Below, one piece after another: positions 1 to 5,268 of a stretch of 5,268 nucleotides of DNA. The first letter of the stretch is position 1. Every line of letters starts with the position of its first letter. The stretch spans positions 1 through 5,268 of the forward strand of contig CALYRA010000133.1 of the NCBI GenBank assembly GCA_945292135.1, written 5' to 3'. Under the pieces are notes generated by a model, which was not told the origin of the DNA, did no database searches, and worked only from the letters and a program-made list of their open reading frames with translations. A program made the position numbers and the translations under genes. The stretch comes from an uncultured Dysgonomonas sp. (GTDB taxonomy: Bacteria > Bacteroidota > Bacteroidia > Bacteroidales > Dysgonomonadaceae).

Positions 1-198
1 ATCGTCGATGCTTAGTTTAGACATCAGATCTTGTATCTGTTGATTTTTAGATACATTGCTGTTTAGTATAACTTTCCCATTTACATTTGATTGGGCGGCC
101 TGATTGGGTCTGGTGGCCTGTTGGTTTGGAGCAATTGCTTGGCTATTGATAGAAATAGCCACACACATTGCAGCAATACTTGCTAATGTTTTTTTCAT
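1..198 (-). CDS. Small secreted protein of unknown family, N-terminal 66 residues only
   Basis: The reading frame opens at an ATG at 198 and stays open to the left edge of the window, so the C-terminus is missing. An in-frame TAA at 211-213 lies just upstream with no other ATG between, which fixes the start. The product begins with a Sec-type signal peptide (MKKTLASIAAMCVAISINSQ), probably cleaved near residue 21-23. The only cysteine in this stretch, Cys12, follows Met and has no lipobox. After the signal comes a low-complexity Gln/Asn/Ala-rich linker (about residues 24-40), then a segment containing NGKVILNSNVSKNQQIQDLM that may begin a folded domain. I do not recognise the family. It follows the histidine phosphatase gene by 127 bp but seems to have its own promoter, so membership in the upstream operon is uncertain. 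Export to the periplasm or beyond is the only functional statement I can support. Confidence 0.75.
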   Translation of the reverse strand, partial: MKKTLASIAAMCVAISINSQAIAPNQQATRPNQAAQSNVNGKVILNSNVSKNQQIQDLMSKLSIDD

Positions 199-226
199 CT
201 TTATTTTTTTTTATTATGTTGAGAGC

Positions 227-242
227 CGGTTAAAAATAACCG
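227..242. repeat. 6-bp inverted repeat over the -7 element
   Basis: CGGTTA (227-232) and TAACCG (237-242) are perfect inverted arms around a 4-nt AAAA centre. The repeat covers the putative -7 box of the small secreted protein gene. It could be an operator, or a short hairpin trailing the histidine phosphatase transcript. On the minus strand it is not followed by a T-run, so it is a poor intrinsic terminator. Confidence 0.4.
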
Positions 243-262
243 CTGCAATATTAACGATCAAA
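231..262 (-). promoter_or_regulatory. Bacteroidota-type promoter for the small secreted protein gene
   Basis: Read on the minus strand, TTTG (262-259) is followed after exactly 20 nt by TATTTTTA (238-231). This matches the Bacteroidota -33/-7 pattern TTTG-N19..21-TAnnTTTG at every fixed position except the last. Transcription would begin near 225, leaving a leader of roughly 25-30 nt before the ATG at 198. The -7 element lies inside a small inverted repeat (227-242). This is a match by eye with no expression evidence. Confidence 0.5.
248..262. repeat. 15-nt direct repeat, copy 1
   Basis: ATATTAACGATCAAA here is identical to a stretch at 5179-5193. This copy supplies the TTTG -33 element (minus strand) of the putative promoter for the small secreted protein gene. 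A single 15-nt match in AT-rich DNA of this length could be chance. Confidence 0.3.
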
Positions 263-325
263 TATAAAAAATAATATTTATAAACAATTAAACTGTATTA
301 TCTTCTTAAATGTTAAATATTTGTA

Positions 326-1129
326 TTATTTTTCAGATGCCGTTTTACCCTTTTCTACATAACTCATATCTCCAAATGATTCTAATGTAAACTTACCATC
401 TTTATAGATTAATTTACTTACAGCCGCATTTCCCATATGTCCTGCAGGCGCTTTTTTCCCTGTACTGTCTATATCAGACAAAAAATTTCCGATCGCCATT
501 CCATGTGACACTAGCAGAATGTTTCCTCCTCCGTTTGCAGCTTCTTTTTCTGCTATTTCACGGATTGCTTTTTGTCCACGTGTTTTTACATCATAATAGT
601 CTTCTCCCATGCCAAGAGTATCAAGAGCTTTAAATGCTGACATCGCTTGTTGAAGTATTTCCGGATTTTTACCGATAGCATCCATAAGTTCTTTTCTTGA
701 TTTATAATGCATATATAGCGCGGCATCTGTCCACATTCTATAATTGGTATCTCCTTCATAACTTCCAAAATTTGTTTCTCTGACTTGAGGTACTTCTATA
801 ATGGTCATGTCTTTCTGTCCTTTTGTGTCCAATACGATACGTGCTGTTTGTCTTGCTCTTCCCAAATCGCTCGAATATGCGGCTTTGAAATTTATATCTT
901 CCAATTTAAGACCTTTTCCCAAATATTCTGCTACTTCAATTCCGGCAGGTGTTAGGGGTGTATCTGCCCATCCCTGTACACGATCCAGGGTATTTAACAT
1001 TGTTTTTCCATGTCGTACTAAATATATTACAACTGTGTTATCTTTCTTTGCTGTTCCCTTTTTTTGAGCATATGCCATTGGAGTCAAACATAGCAATGCA
1101 ACAAATACGAATAATAAGTTCTTTTTCAT
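326..1129 (-). CDS. Secreted histidine phosphatase (phosphoglycerate mutase-like, branch 1 type)
   Basis: This 267-aa protein is an exported member of the histidine phosphatase superfamily, which removes phosphate from small molecules through a phosphohistidine intermediate. A signal peptide (about 1-21, cleavage after AYA) precedes a Lys-rich linker. The catalytic signature is LVRHGKT with Arg39, nucleophile His40 and Gly41. SSDLGRARQTA (86-96) supplies the second phosphate-binding Arg (Arg91). RETNFGSYEG (117-126) carries the likely proton donor Glu118, and LLVSHGMAIG (205-214) carries the second catalytic His209. All core residues are present, so it should be active. It is longer than many cytosolic relatives because of the signal and a helical insertion around 127-185. 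The start at 1129 is the one that yields the signal peptide. It lies 33 bp after the EEP gene with no TTTG-type promoter between, so it is probably co-transcribed. The substrate is not determined; a cytosolic glycolytic mutase role is unlikely given the export signal. Confidence 0.95.
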   Translation of the reverse strand: MKKNLLFVFVALLCLTPMAYAQKKGTAKKDNTVVIYLVRHGKTMLNTLDRVQGWADTPLTPAGIEVAEYLGKGLKLEDINFKAAYSSDLGRARQTARIVLDTKGQKDMTIIEVPQVRETNFGSYEGDTNYRMWTDAALYMHYKSRKELMDAIGKNPEILQQAMSAFKALDTLGMGEDYYDVKTRGQKAIREIAEKEAANGGGNILLVSHGMAIGNFLSDIDSTGKKAPAGHMGNAAVSKLIYKDGKFTLESFGDMSYVEKGKTASEK

Positions 1130-1162
1130 GATTTCAATATATTAATTTATTAGTTTATAGTT

Positions 1163-2044
1163 TTATTTTTTTATTATGAGCATGACAGGATAATGGTCTG
1201 AATAGACATCCGTGAATTTATCTTTTATTAATTCACTCTTAACCATTTTGTCCTTCATGTTTTTGCTAACATACAGATAATCGTAGCGTAAAGGGTGTTT
1301 TGACTGGTCATAAAACATTTTTGTTGGCGCCGACGCTTCGAATGCGGGATGGAAAGTTTTAAATGCGTCAACAAATCCAAAATCTAAAATTTTTTGTTGT
1401 ATGGAATAATCTAATTCATCATTTTTCAGATTCTCATTATAAGGTCTCTTCTTTTTATCTTCCCTTATAAAATCACGCAAAAGGTTATTGTCATATTCAC
1501 TTTTATCGAGTGGAGAAACTGAATTGAGATCTCCCATAAACAACCATTCCCAATCGGATGGTTTTGATTTTACTGTTGCCAATATCTGATCTATTTCCGA
1601 TATTCTCTTTTGGGATGAAAACGGATGAAAATGTGTTACGATGAAATGTAAACCATCAATTTCTGCTATTAAAACTCCATGTACACAGTTTTCGACTATC
1701 CGTTGTACATTAACTATTGGGTATTTTGATGTAATTGCCACCGGAAAGCTGATTGACCCGTCTGCAAATGGTTCACGGACAATAAACGCATAGGGATGCC
1801 CGTAAGATTCGGCAAATTTTTGTAATTCTTGTTGTGTAAAGCCATTCATTTCTTGTAGCGCCAGAATGTCGGGATCTTGTTGTTTTATCCACTGAGAAAA
1901 TTTACTTTTATGTTCTGTTGAATCTTGCTTCATTCCCCAATATACATTATAACTTATCAGTTTTAATGTCTTTTCTTGCGCTGAAATTCCTTTCACGATA
2001 AAGCATGCTGTGACAAGGATAAGCAGTAGTGTTTTTTTTCTCAT
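1163..2044 (-). CDS. Secreted endonuclease/exonuclease/phosphatase (EEP) family hydrolase
   Basis: This 293-aa enzyme belongs to the metal-dependent EEP superfamily (DNase I, exonuclease III, sphingomyelinase and inositol-phosphate 5-phosphatase relatives), which cleaves phosphoester bonds. The full motif set is visible in order: SYNVYWG with Asn33; LALQEMN with metal ligand Glu65; THFHPF with His138; MGDLNS with Asp172 and Asn174; LRYDYLYVS with Asp255; and SDHYPV with the Asp283-His284 pair. Length and C-terminus are typical, so it looks complete. The N-terminus is a signal sequence. Signal peptidase I cleavage after Ala22 (ISA/Q) is preferred, but VTAC at 11-14 also resembles a lipobox. 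The hydrophobic run continuing past Cys14 argues against lipidation. The gene lies 109 bp after the receptor gene and 33 bp before the histidine phosphatase. Motifs alone cannot separate nuclease, phospholipase C/sphingomyelinase or sugar/inositol phosphatase activity, so the substrate is left open. Confidence 0.95.
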   Translation of the reverse strand: MRKKTLLLILVTACFIVKGISAQEKTLKLISYNVYWGMKQDSTEHKSKFSQWIKQQDPDILALQEMNGFTQQELQKFAESYGHPYAFIVREPFADGSISFPVAITSKYPIVNVQRIVENCVHGVLIAEIDGLHFIVTHFHPFSSQKRISEIDQILATVKSKPSDWEWLFMGDLNSVSPLDKSEYDNNLLRDFIREDKKKRPYNENLKNDELDYSIQQKILDFGFVDAFKTFHPAFEASAPTKMFYDQSKHPLRYDYLYVSKNMKDKMVKSELIKDKFTDVYSDHYPVMLIIKK

Positions 2045-2079
2045 GACATTCTTATTTAAGTCTTTATTCCTAATATTTA

Positions 2080-2127
2080 TCTTTCCTCGAATTATAAAGT
2101 ATTTTATTTCTTTTATTCGAGGAAAGA
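2080..2127. repeat. 13-bp perfect inverted repeat between receptor and EEP genes
   Basis: TCTTTCCTCGAAT (2080-2092) is repeated exactly in inverted orientation as ATTCGAGGAAAGA (2115-2127), with a 22-nt AT-rich centre. It sits 27 bp past the receptor stop codon and 36 bp before the EEP start codon. In the minus-strand transcript it would form a strong stem-loop. The sequence after the stem on that strand (TAAATATTAGG) lacks a uridine run, so a classical terminator is not well supported; on the plus strand a T5 run follows the repeat by 4 nt. Possible roles are partial termination, protection of the receptor mRNA 3' end or RNA processing between cistrons, or a protein-binding site. Confidence 0.7.
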
Positions 2128-2153
2128 CATATTTTTAGACCGGTTTTCTACTA

Positions 2154-4472
2154 TTAGAATTTGATCTTCGTTTTAAATTCGATAGTAAATGGACGGATAT
2201 AAGTTCCGGATAATGGTTTATCATATAAATTAACCGCTTCTTCCGCAGTGGTTGTATTAGTCCCTGATATTGAGCCCTGAGCTCCGCTTTGGTGTAATAA
2301 ATTCACTGCGCTAAGCGCGAAATCAATATTCTTATCATATTTATAGTTAATACCGGCAAAGGTTTCCCAACGACCGGCAAATGTTAGGGTGTTAGGGTAG
2401 TTAGCATATTCTTTGCTGAAATAACGCGCGCTAGCCCAAATTCTGAATTTGTTGAATGAATAGCTTGGGTCTAGTTCGATAATAGTCTTAGATACGCTGC
2501 GAGCGATGTTGCCATTATTGTTAACGACTTGTCCCCAACTTGTTGTGAACTCGTAATTTTCGTATTTAGGTTTTTGAAGAGTCAATAAGCAATGGAAGTC
2601 AAATCCTTTGAAAGGTGAAAGCACCACGTCTGTTGTCCAGCCAATTGTATTCACATCATAGCTGATTGTTCTCTTTTCAATATCATTATTTGCCGGATTA
2701 TTGAAAGTCGAATTGTTTTTGAAATTAGTACGTTTAATTTTAGTCACCTTAGAAACTAAACTAATCATTGGATGATTGAAATATACACCTCCTGCAAATC
2801 CGGGTATTTCACATTTTTGAATAGCGGGATCATCTTGTCCGGCATATGAACTTAATTTACCGGATTGTTGCAAGTAATAAGCGTCCGCTAAGAATCCGAA
2901 ATTATTGAATGCTTTGTAAGTCAAGCTTGCGGTAAAGCTAAAATTCCACCAACTTTTATTTACTCCGGATGTATTTCCTGAAACCCAATTTGAGCCTGCT
3001 ACTTGTCTATTTGCGGCTGGATACCAATCGCCAATTACTTTCTGCCATTCTAATCTTGATCCTGCATCTATTGACAACTTGTCAATTATATTCCATTTAT
3101 CAGAAGCAACTACTGCCAACTTATTTTCCTTTCCGTTATAGTATTGCATACTTTTATTATGGCTTGAATTACCATTGGCATCGGTTCCTTTTTCCCAGTG
3201 TGGGGTTACTGCATTACCTTTACTGTCTTTGGTAACCCATTTATCATAGGCCAAAGCTTTTGGGTTAGGCGTTACTTCGAACTGATAATTATATGTAGCG
3301 CTTGTAACATGATCCGCATTATAATACCAGTTGTGCAAACCGACCATCCATTGGTTTTTATCTGTTTTTTTGCTCAACTCAAATCGAGCCATGATAGTAT
3401 TTTTTTCTGCTTTAGGGGTAAAAATCATCATACCGTTTTGAACATATCCGGTATATGGTGCGTTCGGATTATCAACATAGTAATATCTTCTGTCACCGTG
3501 TTGCAAATCATTCTCATTTGTATTCGGATCCACGCCTTTTGATATTTTAGTAAGATAAGGGTTGTAAAATCCTGAATTAGCATAGTGATAACGAACTGTA
3601 TAATCTAATACCATACCATTTTCGAATTTATAATCTCCCATCAAATCTATAACATGTGAAGTACTTGCGGCATCATCAATCGCATCCCAAGTTACATTCT
3701 TGCCTGTCATTGGATCTATTGCATGTATTTTTCCCGACTGTTCGAGATAAGAATCGCGTCCAATGCGGAATCCCGATATGGCATCAACTTTTCCGCTTTT
3801 ATGATAAATATATGGACTTTGTTTTGATGATATATTTCCGCTATGCGCGTATTTATACTGAATCCCAATTTGCCCGTTTGTAAATTTCTTGTTGATAACT
3901 CCTTTAAATATATGAGTCTGATCCATAAAGGTTGAAATGTTAGAACGGAATGTTCCCGGATCGTAATTCAGAAAAGCTGTTAATGAATAATACCAGTTTT
4001 TCGCCAAAGGGCCACTAACGCTTGCATCGCCACGTAACAAACCGAACGAGTTCGTAGTGAAGCCTACTGTTCCTTTAAACTTTTCAGTCCCCCTGTTTGT
4101 CCATGTGCTGACAGATACGCCGACATCACTTGCTAACAATGCTGTTTCAGATACGTTCAATACTTTAAATCGTGATATTCCATTGTCCTGACGCCACACG
4201 TTTGTCGGCATTTGCCCATTATAGTCATAGGTTACGGGCAACCCGTTTTCTAAGATTACTGTTCCCCCGACACTTTTTGGCAATCCGATATTAACATCGC
4301 GTGGTCCATTGTCTGATGACGCATTTAGCATCACATTTGATGTCCCTCCGACTTTAGGAGAGTCCGTGGTTTTCACAGTTTCCGTTTTTTTGGTTTCTTG
4401 CGATATTGCTGGTACCGTAAGTAACGAGGCAAAACAGAATAGTAAAACCTTTGAATAATAATTTTTTTTCAT
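2154..4472 (-). CDS. TonB-dependent receptor-like outer-membrane beta-barrel with divergent plug
   Basis: This 772-aa protein begins with a signal peptide (about 1-24, AIS/Q), followed by a Thr/Lys-rich linker to about residue 45. Residues 46-125 look like a compact, divergent plug: NVMLNASSDNGPRDVNIGLP, then GGTVILENGLPVTYDYNG (69-86), comparable to the 'LDGVP' strand of TonB receptors. From about 130 to the end, alternating aromatic/polar strands and loops rich in Asn, Gly and Tyr indicate a large barrel, including a SGPLAKNWYYSLTAFLNYDPG segment. The chain ends in a beta-strand with C-terminal Phe772, as expected for insertion by the BAM machinery. I see no carboxypeptidase-like N-terminal domain, no clear TonB box, and no SusD gene nearby. 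It is the first gene of a probable operon with two secreted phosphoesterases, suggesting uptake of a phosphate-containing compound or of a product freed from one. The exact receptor subclass and ligand are unknown; the barrel assignment is firmer than TonB dependence. Confidence 0.88.
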   Translation of the reverse strand: MKKNYYSKVLLFCFASLLTVPAISQETKKTETVKTTDSPKVGGTSNVMLNASSDNGPRDVNIGLPKSVGGTVILENGLPVTYDYNGQMPTNVWRQDNGISRFKVLNVSETALLASDVGVSVSTWTNRGTEKFKGTVGFTTNSFGLLRGDASVSGPLAKNWYYSLTAFLNYDPGTFRSNISTFMDQTHIFKGVINKKFTNGQIGIQYKYAHSGNISSKQSPYIYHKSGKVDAISGFRIGRDSYLEQSGKIHAIDPMTGKNVTWDAIDDAASTSHVIDLMGDYKFENGMVLDYTVRYHYANSGFYNPYLTKISKGVDPNTNENDLQHGDRRYYYVDNPNAPYTGYVQNGMMIFTPKAEKNTIMARFELSKKTDKNQWMVGLHNWYYNADHVTSATYNYQFEVTPNPKALAYDKWVTKDSKGNAVTPHWEKGTDANGNSSHNKSMQYYNGKENKLAVVASDKWNIIDKLSIDAGSRLEWQKVIGDWYPAANRQVAGSNWVSGNTSGVNKSWWNFSFTASLTYKAFNNFGFLADAYYLQQSGKLSSYAGQDDPAIQKCEIPGFAGGVYFNHPMISLVSKVTKIKRTNFKNNSTFNNPANNDIEKRTISYDVNTIGWTTDVVLSPFKGFDFHCLLTLQKPKYENYEFTTSWGQVVNNNGNIARSVSKTIIELDPSYSFNKFRIWASARYFSKEYANYPNTLTFAGRWETFAGINYKYDKNIDFALSAVNLLHQSGAQGSISGTNTTTAEEAVNLYDKPLSGTYIRPFTIEFKTKIKF

Positions 4473-4533
4473 GTATAAACTTTATTGATAAATGGTTAAT
4501 TTATTATCTCATTTAAGTAAACTTTTTACTCTT

Positions 4534-4556
4534 CGGTCTTTTATAACCCCTGACCG
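4534..4556 (-). other. Small hairpin in the receptor leader
   Basis: CGGTC (4534-4538) and GACCG (4552-4556) are inverted arms around a 13-nt loop, 62 bp upstream of the receptor ATG. The right arm is part of the AACCGGTC motif also found before the EEP gene. The stem is only 5 bp, so any structural role is uncertain. Confidence 0.25.
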
Positions 4557-4686
4557 GTTGAGTTTGTACTTAAAATCCTATAAATACCTATTAGTATATC
4601 TAAGGCATTCCATGTTACATGGTATATCATTGTATTATTTTTTCACTACAGCCCTATTGGCAGATAATTACATTAATAAAAATTCG

Positions 4687-4699
4687 GATGATTATTATC
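4687..4699. promoter_or_regulatory. Fur-box-like inverted hexamers upstream of the receptor gene
   Basis: On the minus strand this reads GATAAT-A-ATCATC, which matches the classical Fur core GATAAT-n-ATTATC at 11 of 12 positions. It is about 215 bp upstream of the receptor ATG, inside a 66-bp cluster with three further GATAAT/ATTATC hexamers (4663, 4705, 4723). Fur homologues exist in Bacteroidota, but their site preference need not follow the enterobacterial consensus. The region is AT-rich, so chance is a real alternative. Confidence 0.3.
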
Positions 4700-4728
4700 T
4701 ACCCGATAATTTAAAGGGTAAAATTATC
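4694..4728 (-). promoter_or_regulatory. Overlapping, mutually exclusive inverted repeats upstream of the receptor gene
   Basis: Three perfect pairings overlap here. ATTATC (4694-4699) pairs with GATAAT (4705-4710). TACCC (4700-4704) pairs with GGGTA (4716-4720). GATAATTT (4705-4712) pairs with AAATTATC (4721-4728). Each excludes its neighbour, so a minus-strand transcript through this point would have alternative folds, as in attenuator or antiterminator leaders. As DNA, the same symmetry could be a multi-dimer operator. No T-run terminator follows, so transcription-attenuation is not directly supported. Confidence 0.35.
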
Positions 4729-4775
4729 TAATCATTTCATAAAAAATATACTATATGTGTTAAAAATATGCTTAC

Positions 4776-4789
4776 ATGTTATATAACAT
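4776..4789. repeat. 14-bp perfect palindrome
   Basis: ATGTTATATAACAT is its own reverse complement. It is flanked by a further inverted pair, AAAATATG (4763-4770) and CATATTTT (4787-4794), whose right arm overlaps the palindrome. It lies about 300 bp upstream of the receptor start and just downstream (minus strand) of the TATTTTTG element, a position where an operator could act. AT-rich palindromes arise by chance fairly often. Confidence 0.35.
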
Positions 4790-4822
4790 ATTTTATGCGT
4801 ATCTTTGACATATATTTTGATG

Positions 4823-4830
4823 CAAAAATA
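4823..4830 (-). promoter_or_regulatory. Possible -7 element for the receptor operon
   Basis: On the minus strand this reads TATTTTTG, a full match to the Bacteroidota -7 consensus TAnnTTTG. No TTTG occurs 19-21 nt upstream, so the -33 half is missing. If used, it would give a leader of about 340 nt before the receptor ATG, passing through the palindrome and the GATAAT cluster. I found no better candidate closer to the gene. Confidence 0.2.
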
Positions 4831-5048
4831 TACAAATGTTTAATGTTTTTAATACTTTTTTTTAATTATTTCTATATTCATATTTTTTTATATTGTTTTG
4901 AATTTTATATGACTGTTGAAGAGTTATAAAAATTATTTGGTGTGATGTGATGAGTGGAATATTTATGTATTTTGTATTAATTGCATTATTTTAGTTTCTG
5001 TAATCGTTAATTAAGTCAATTGTTTGTGCAAGTAGTATTAGAGGTTAC

Positions 5049-5081
5049 CGTATTTTACTGAAAGATTTACTGATAAATACG
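5049..5081. repeat. Inverted repeat enclosing a 12-bp-spaced direct repeat
   Basis: CGTATTT (5049-5055) and AAATACG (5075-5081) form inverted arms. Overlapping and between them, TTTACTGA occurs twice (5054-5061 and 5066-5073) with a 12-bp period. The combination of direct and inverted symmetry in otherwise featureless DNA suggests a regulator-binding site, but no adjacent gene start is visible to link it to. Confidence 0.3.
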
Positions 5082-5178
5082 AAGAGTATTATCTGTGCTG
5101 TAAATTTTATCTTTAAAATAGGTGTATACACGGATTTTTCTTTTTTGGAAAAATTATAAAAGAGAAAAACTTTATTAT

Positions 5179-5193
5179 ATATTAACGATCAAA
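5179..5193. repeat. 15-nt direct repeat, copy 2
   Basis: This is the same ATATTAACGATCAAA as at 248-262, here in the gene-poor region near the right edge. Unlike the first copy, no TAnnTTTG-like element lies at 19-21 nt on the minus strand, so this copy does not look like a promoter. Confidence 0.3.
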
Positions 5194-5268
5194 AATGACG
5201 ATATTATAAATATAAAACTATTATAAGCGATTTTGTATGCTATATTAATGTATTTTATTCAATATCCA

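Larger units (their letters stand above)
4473..5268. other. Gene-poor, AT-rich region upstream of the receptor gene
   Basis: This stretch of about 800 bp holds no convincing gene on either strand. Its open frames are short and give Phe/Tyr/Ile/Leu-rich products, as random AT-rich DNA does. It does contain a GATAAT cluster with overlapping inverted repeats (4663-4728), a 14-bp palindrome (4776-4789), a TATTTTTG element (4823-4830), an inverted repeat with internal direct repeats (5049-5081), a 10-bp palindrome GTGTATACAC (5122-5131) and an AT-rich hairpin (5134-5154). I recognise no riboswitch or known RNA family. It most likely contains the receptor's promoter and leader, and possibly control elements for a gene beyond the right edge. 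Confidence 0.7.

Noticed and set aside
586..1131. Other open frames overlapping the histidine phosphatase gene on both strands
   Set aside because: They lie wholly or almost wholly within a gene with complete catalytic motifs and show no domain of their own.
1130..1162. Possible independent promoter for the histidine phosphatase gene
   Set aside because: The 33-bp gap has no TTTG or TAnnTTTG element on the minus strand.
2969..3883. Plus-strand open frames opposite the receptor gene
   Set aside because: Antisense shadows of a continuous 772-codon gene; the products have no recognisable features.
4610..4622. Short inverted repeat CCATG-TTA-CATGG
   Set aside because: Only 5-bp arms, with no conserved neighbour element or position to give it meaning.
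4492..4731. Plus-strand 79-codon open frame divergent from the receptor gene
   Set aside because: It covers the GATAAT cluster and receptor leader, gives a Leu/Tyr/Ser-rich product with no recognisable signal or domain, has no promoter-like element in front, and starts only 20 bp from the receptor ATG. It looks like a chance frame.
4473..4830. Riboswitch upstream of the receptor gene (cobalamin, thiamine or similar)
   Set aside because: I looked for the recognisable core sequences of these classes and saw none, although the leader could be long enough.
4805..4834. Sigma70-like TTGACA-N18-TATACA on the plus strand
   Set aside because: It resembles the enterobacterial consensus, but Bacteroidota primary sigma factors use a different pattern, and no plus-strand gene follows within the window.
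4768..4929. Plus-strand 53-codon open frame starting MLTCYITYFMRIF
   Set aside because: The product is dominated by Phe, Tyr, Ile and Leu, as expected from translating AT-rich DNA, and its start lies in an inverted repeat. No supporting context.
5248..5268. ATG opening a plus-strand frame to the window edge (MYFIQYP)
   Set aside because: Seven codons are too few to support a gene call.

Overview
The window looks like Bacteroidota chromosome, most likely Bacteroidales. The evidence is AT-rich DNA, four proteins that all begin with a Sec signal peptide, a TonB-dependent-receptor-type outer-membrane protein, start codons preceded by A-rich stretches with no Shine-Dalgarno sequence, and one intergenic region that fits the Bacteroidota promoter pattern (TTTG, about 20 nt, TAnnTTTG). 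Genus cannot be fixed from this sequence.

Every gene I support lies on the minus strand, so the order of transcription is right to left. From 5268 to 4473 is a gene-poor, very AT-rich stretch of about 800 bp. It holds several inverted repeats and a cluster of GATAAT hexamers, including a Fur-box-like 13-mer. Next come a 772-aa TonB-dependent-receptor-like barrel (4472-2154), a 109-bp gap with a 13-bp perfect inverted repeat, a 293-aa secreted endonuclease/exonuclease/phosphatase (EEP) family enzyme (2044-1163), a 33-bp gap, and a 267-aa secreted histidine phosphatase (1129-326). A 127-bp gap with its own promoter-like signal then leads to the start of a small secreted protein (198-1), which runs off the left edge.

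The receptor, EEP enzyme and histidine phosphatase look like one transcription unit: they share an orientation, the last gap is short, and neither inner gap contains a TTTG-type promoter element. Both enzymes keep the catalytic residues of their families and carry export signals. My inference is an envelope pathway in which a phosphodiesterase and a phosphomonoesterase process a phosphate ester outside the inner membrane and the receptor moves substrate or product through the outer membrane. There is no SusD-like partner in the window. The substrate is not determined. The GATAAT cluster raises iron control as an alternative clue.

I see no rRNA, tRNA, CRISPR array, transposase or integrase.
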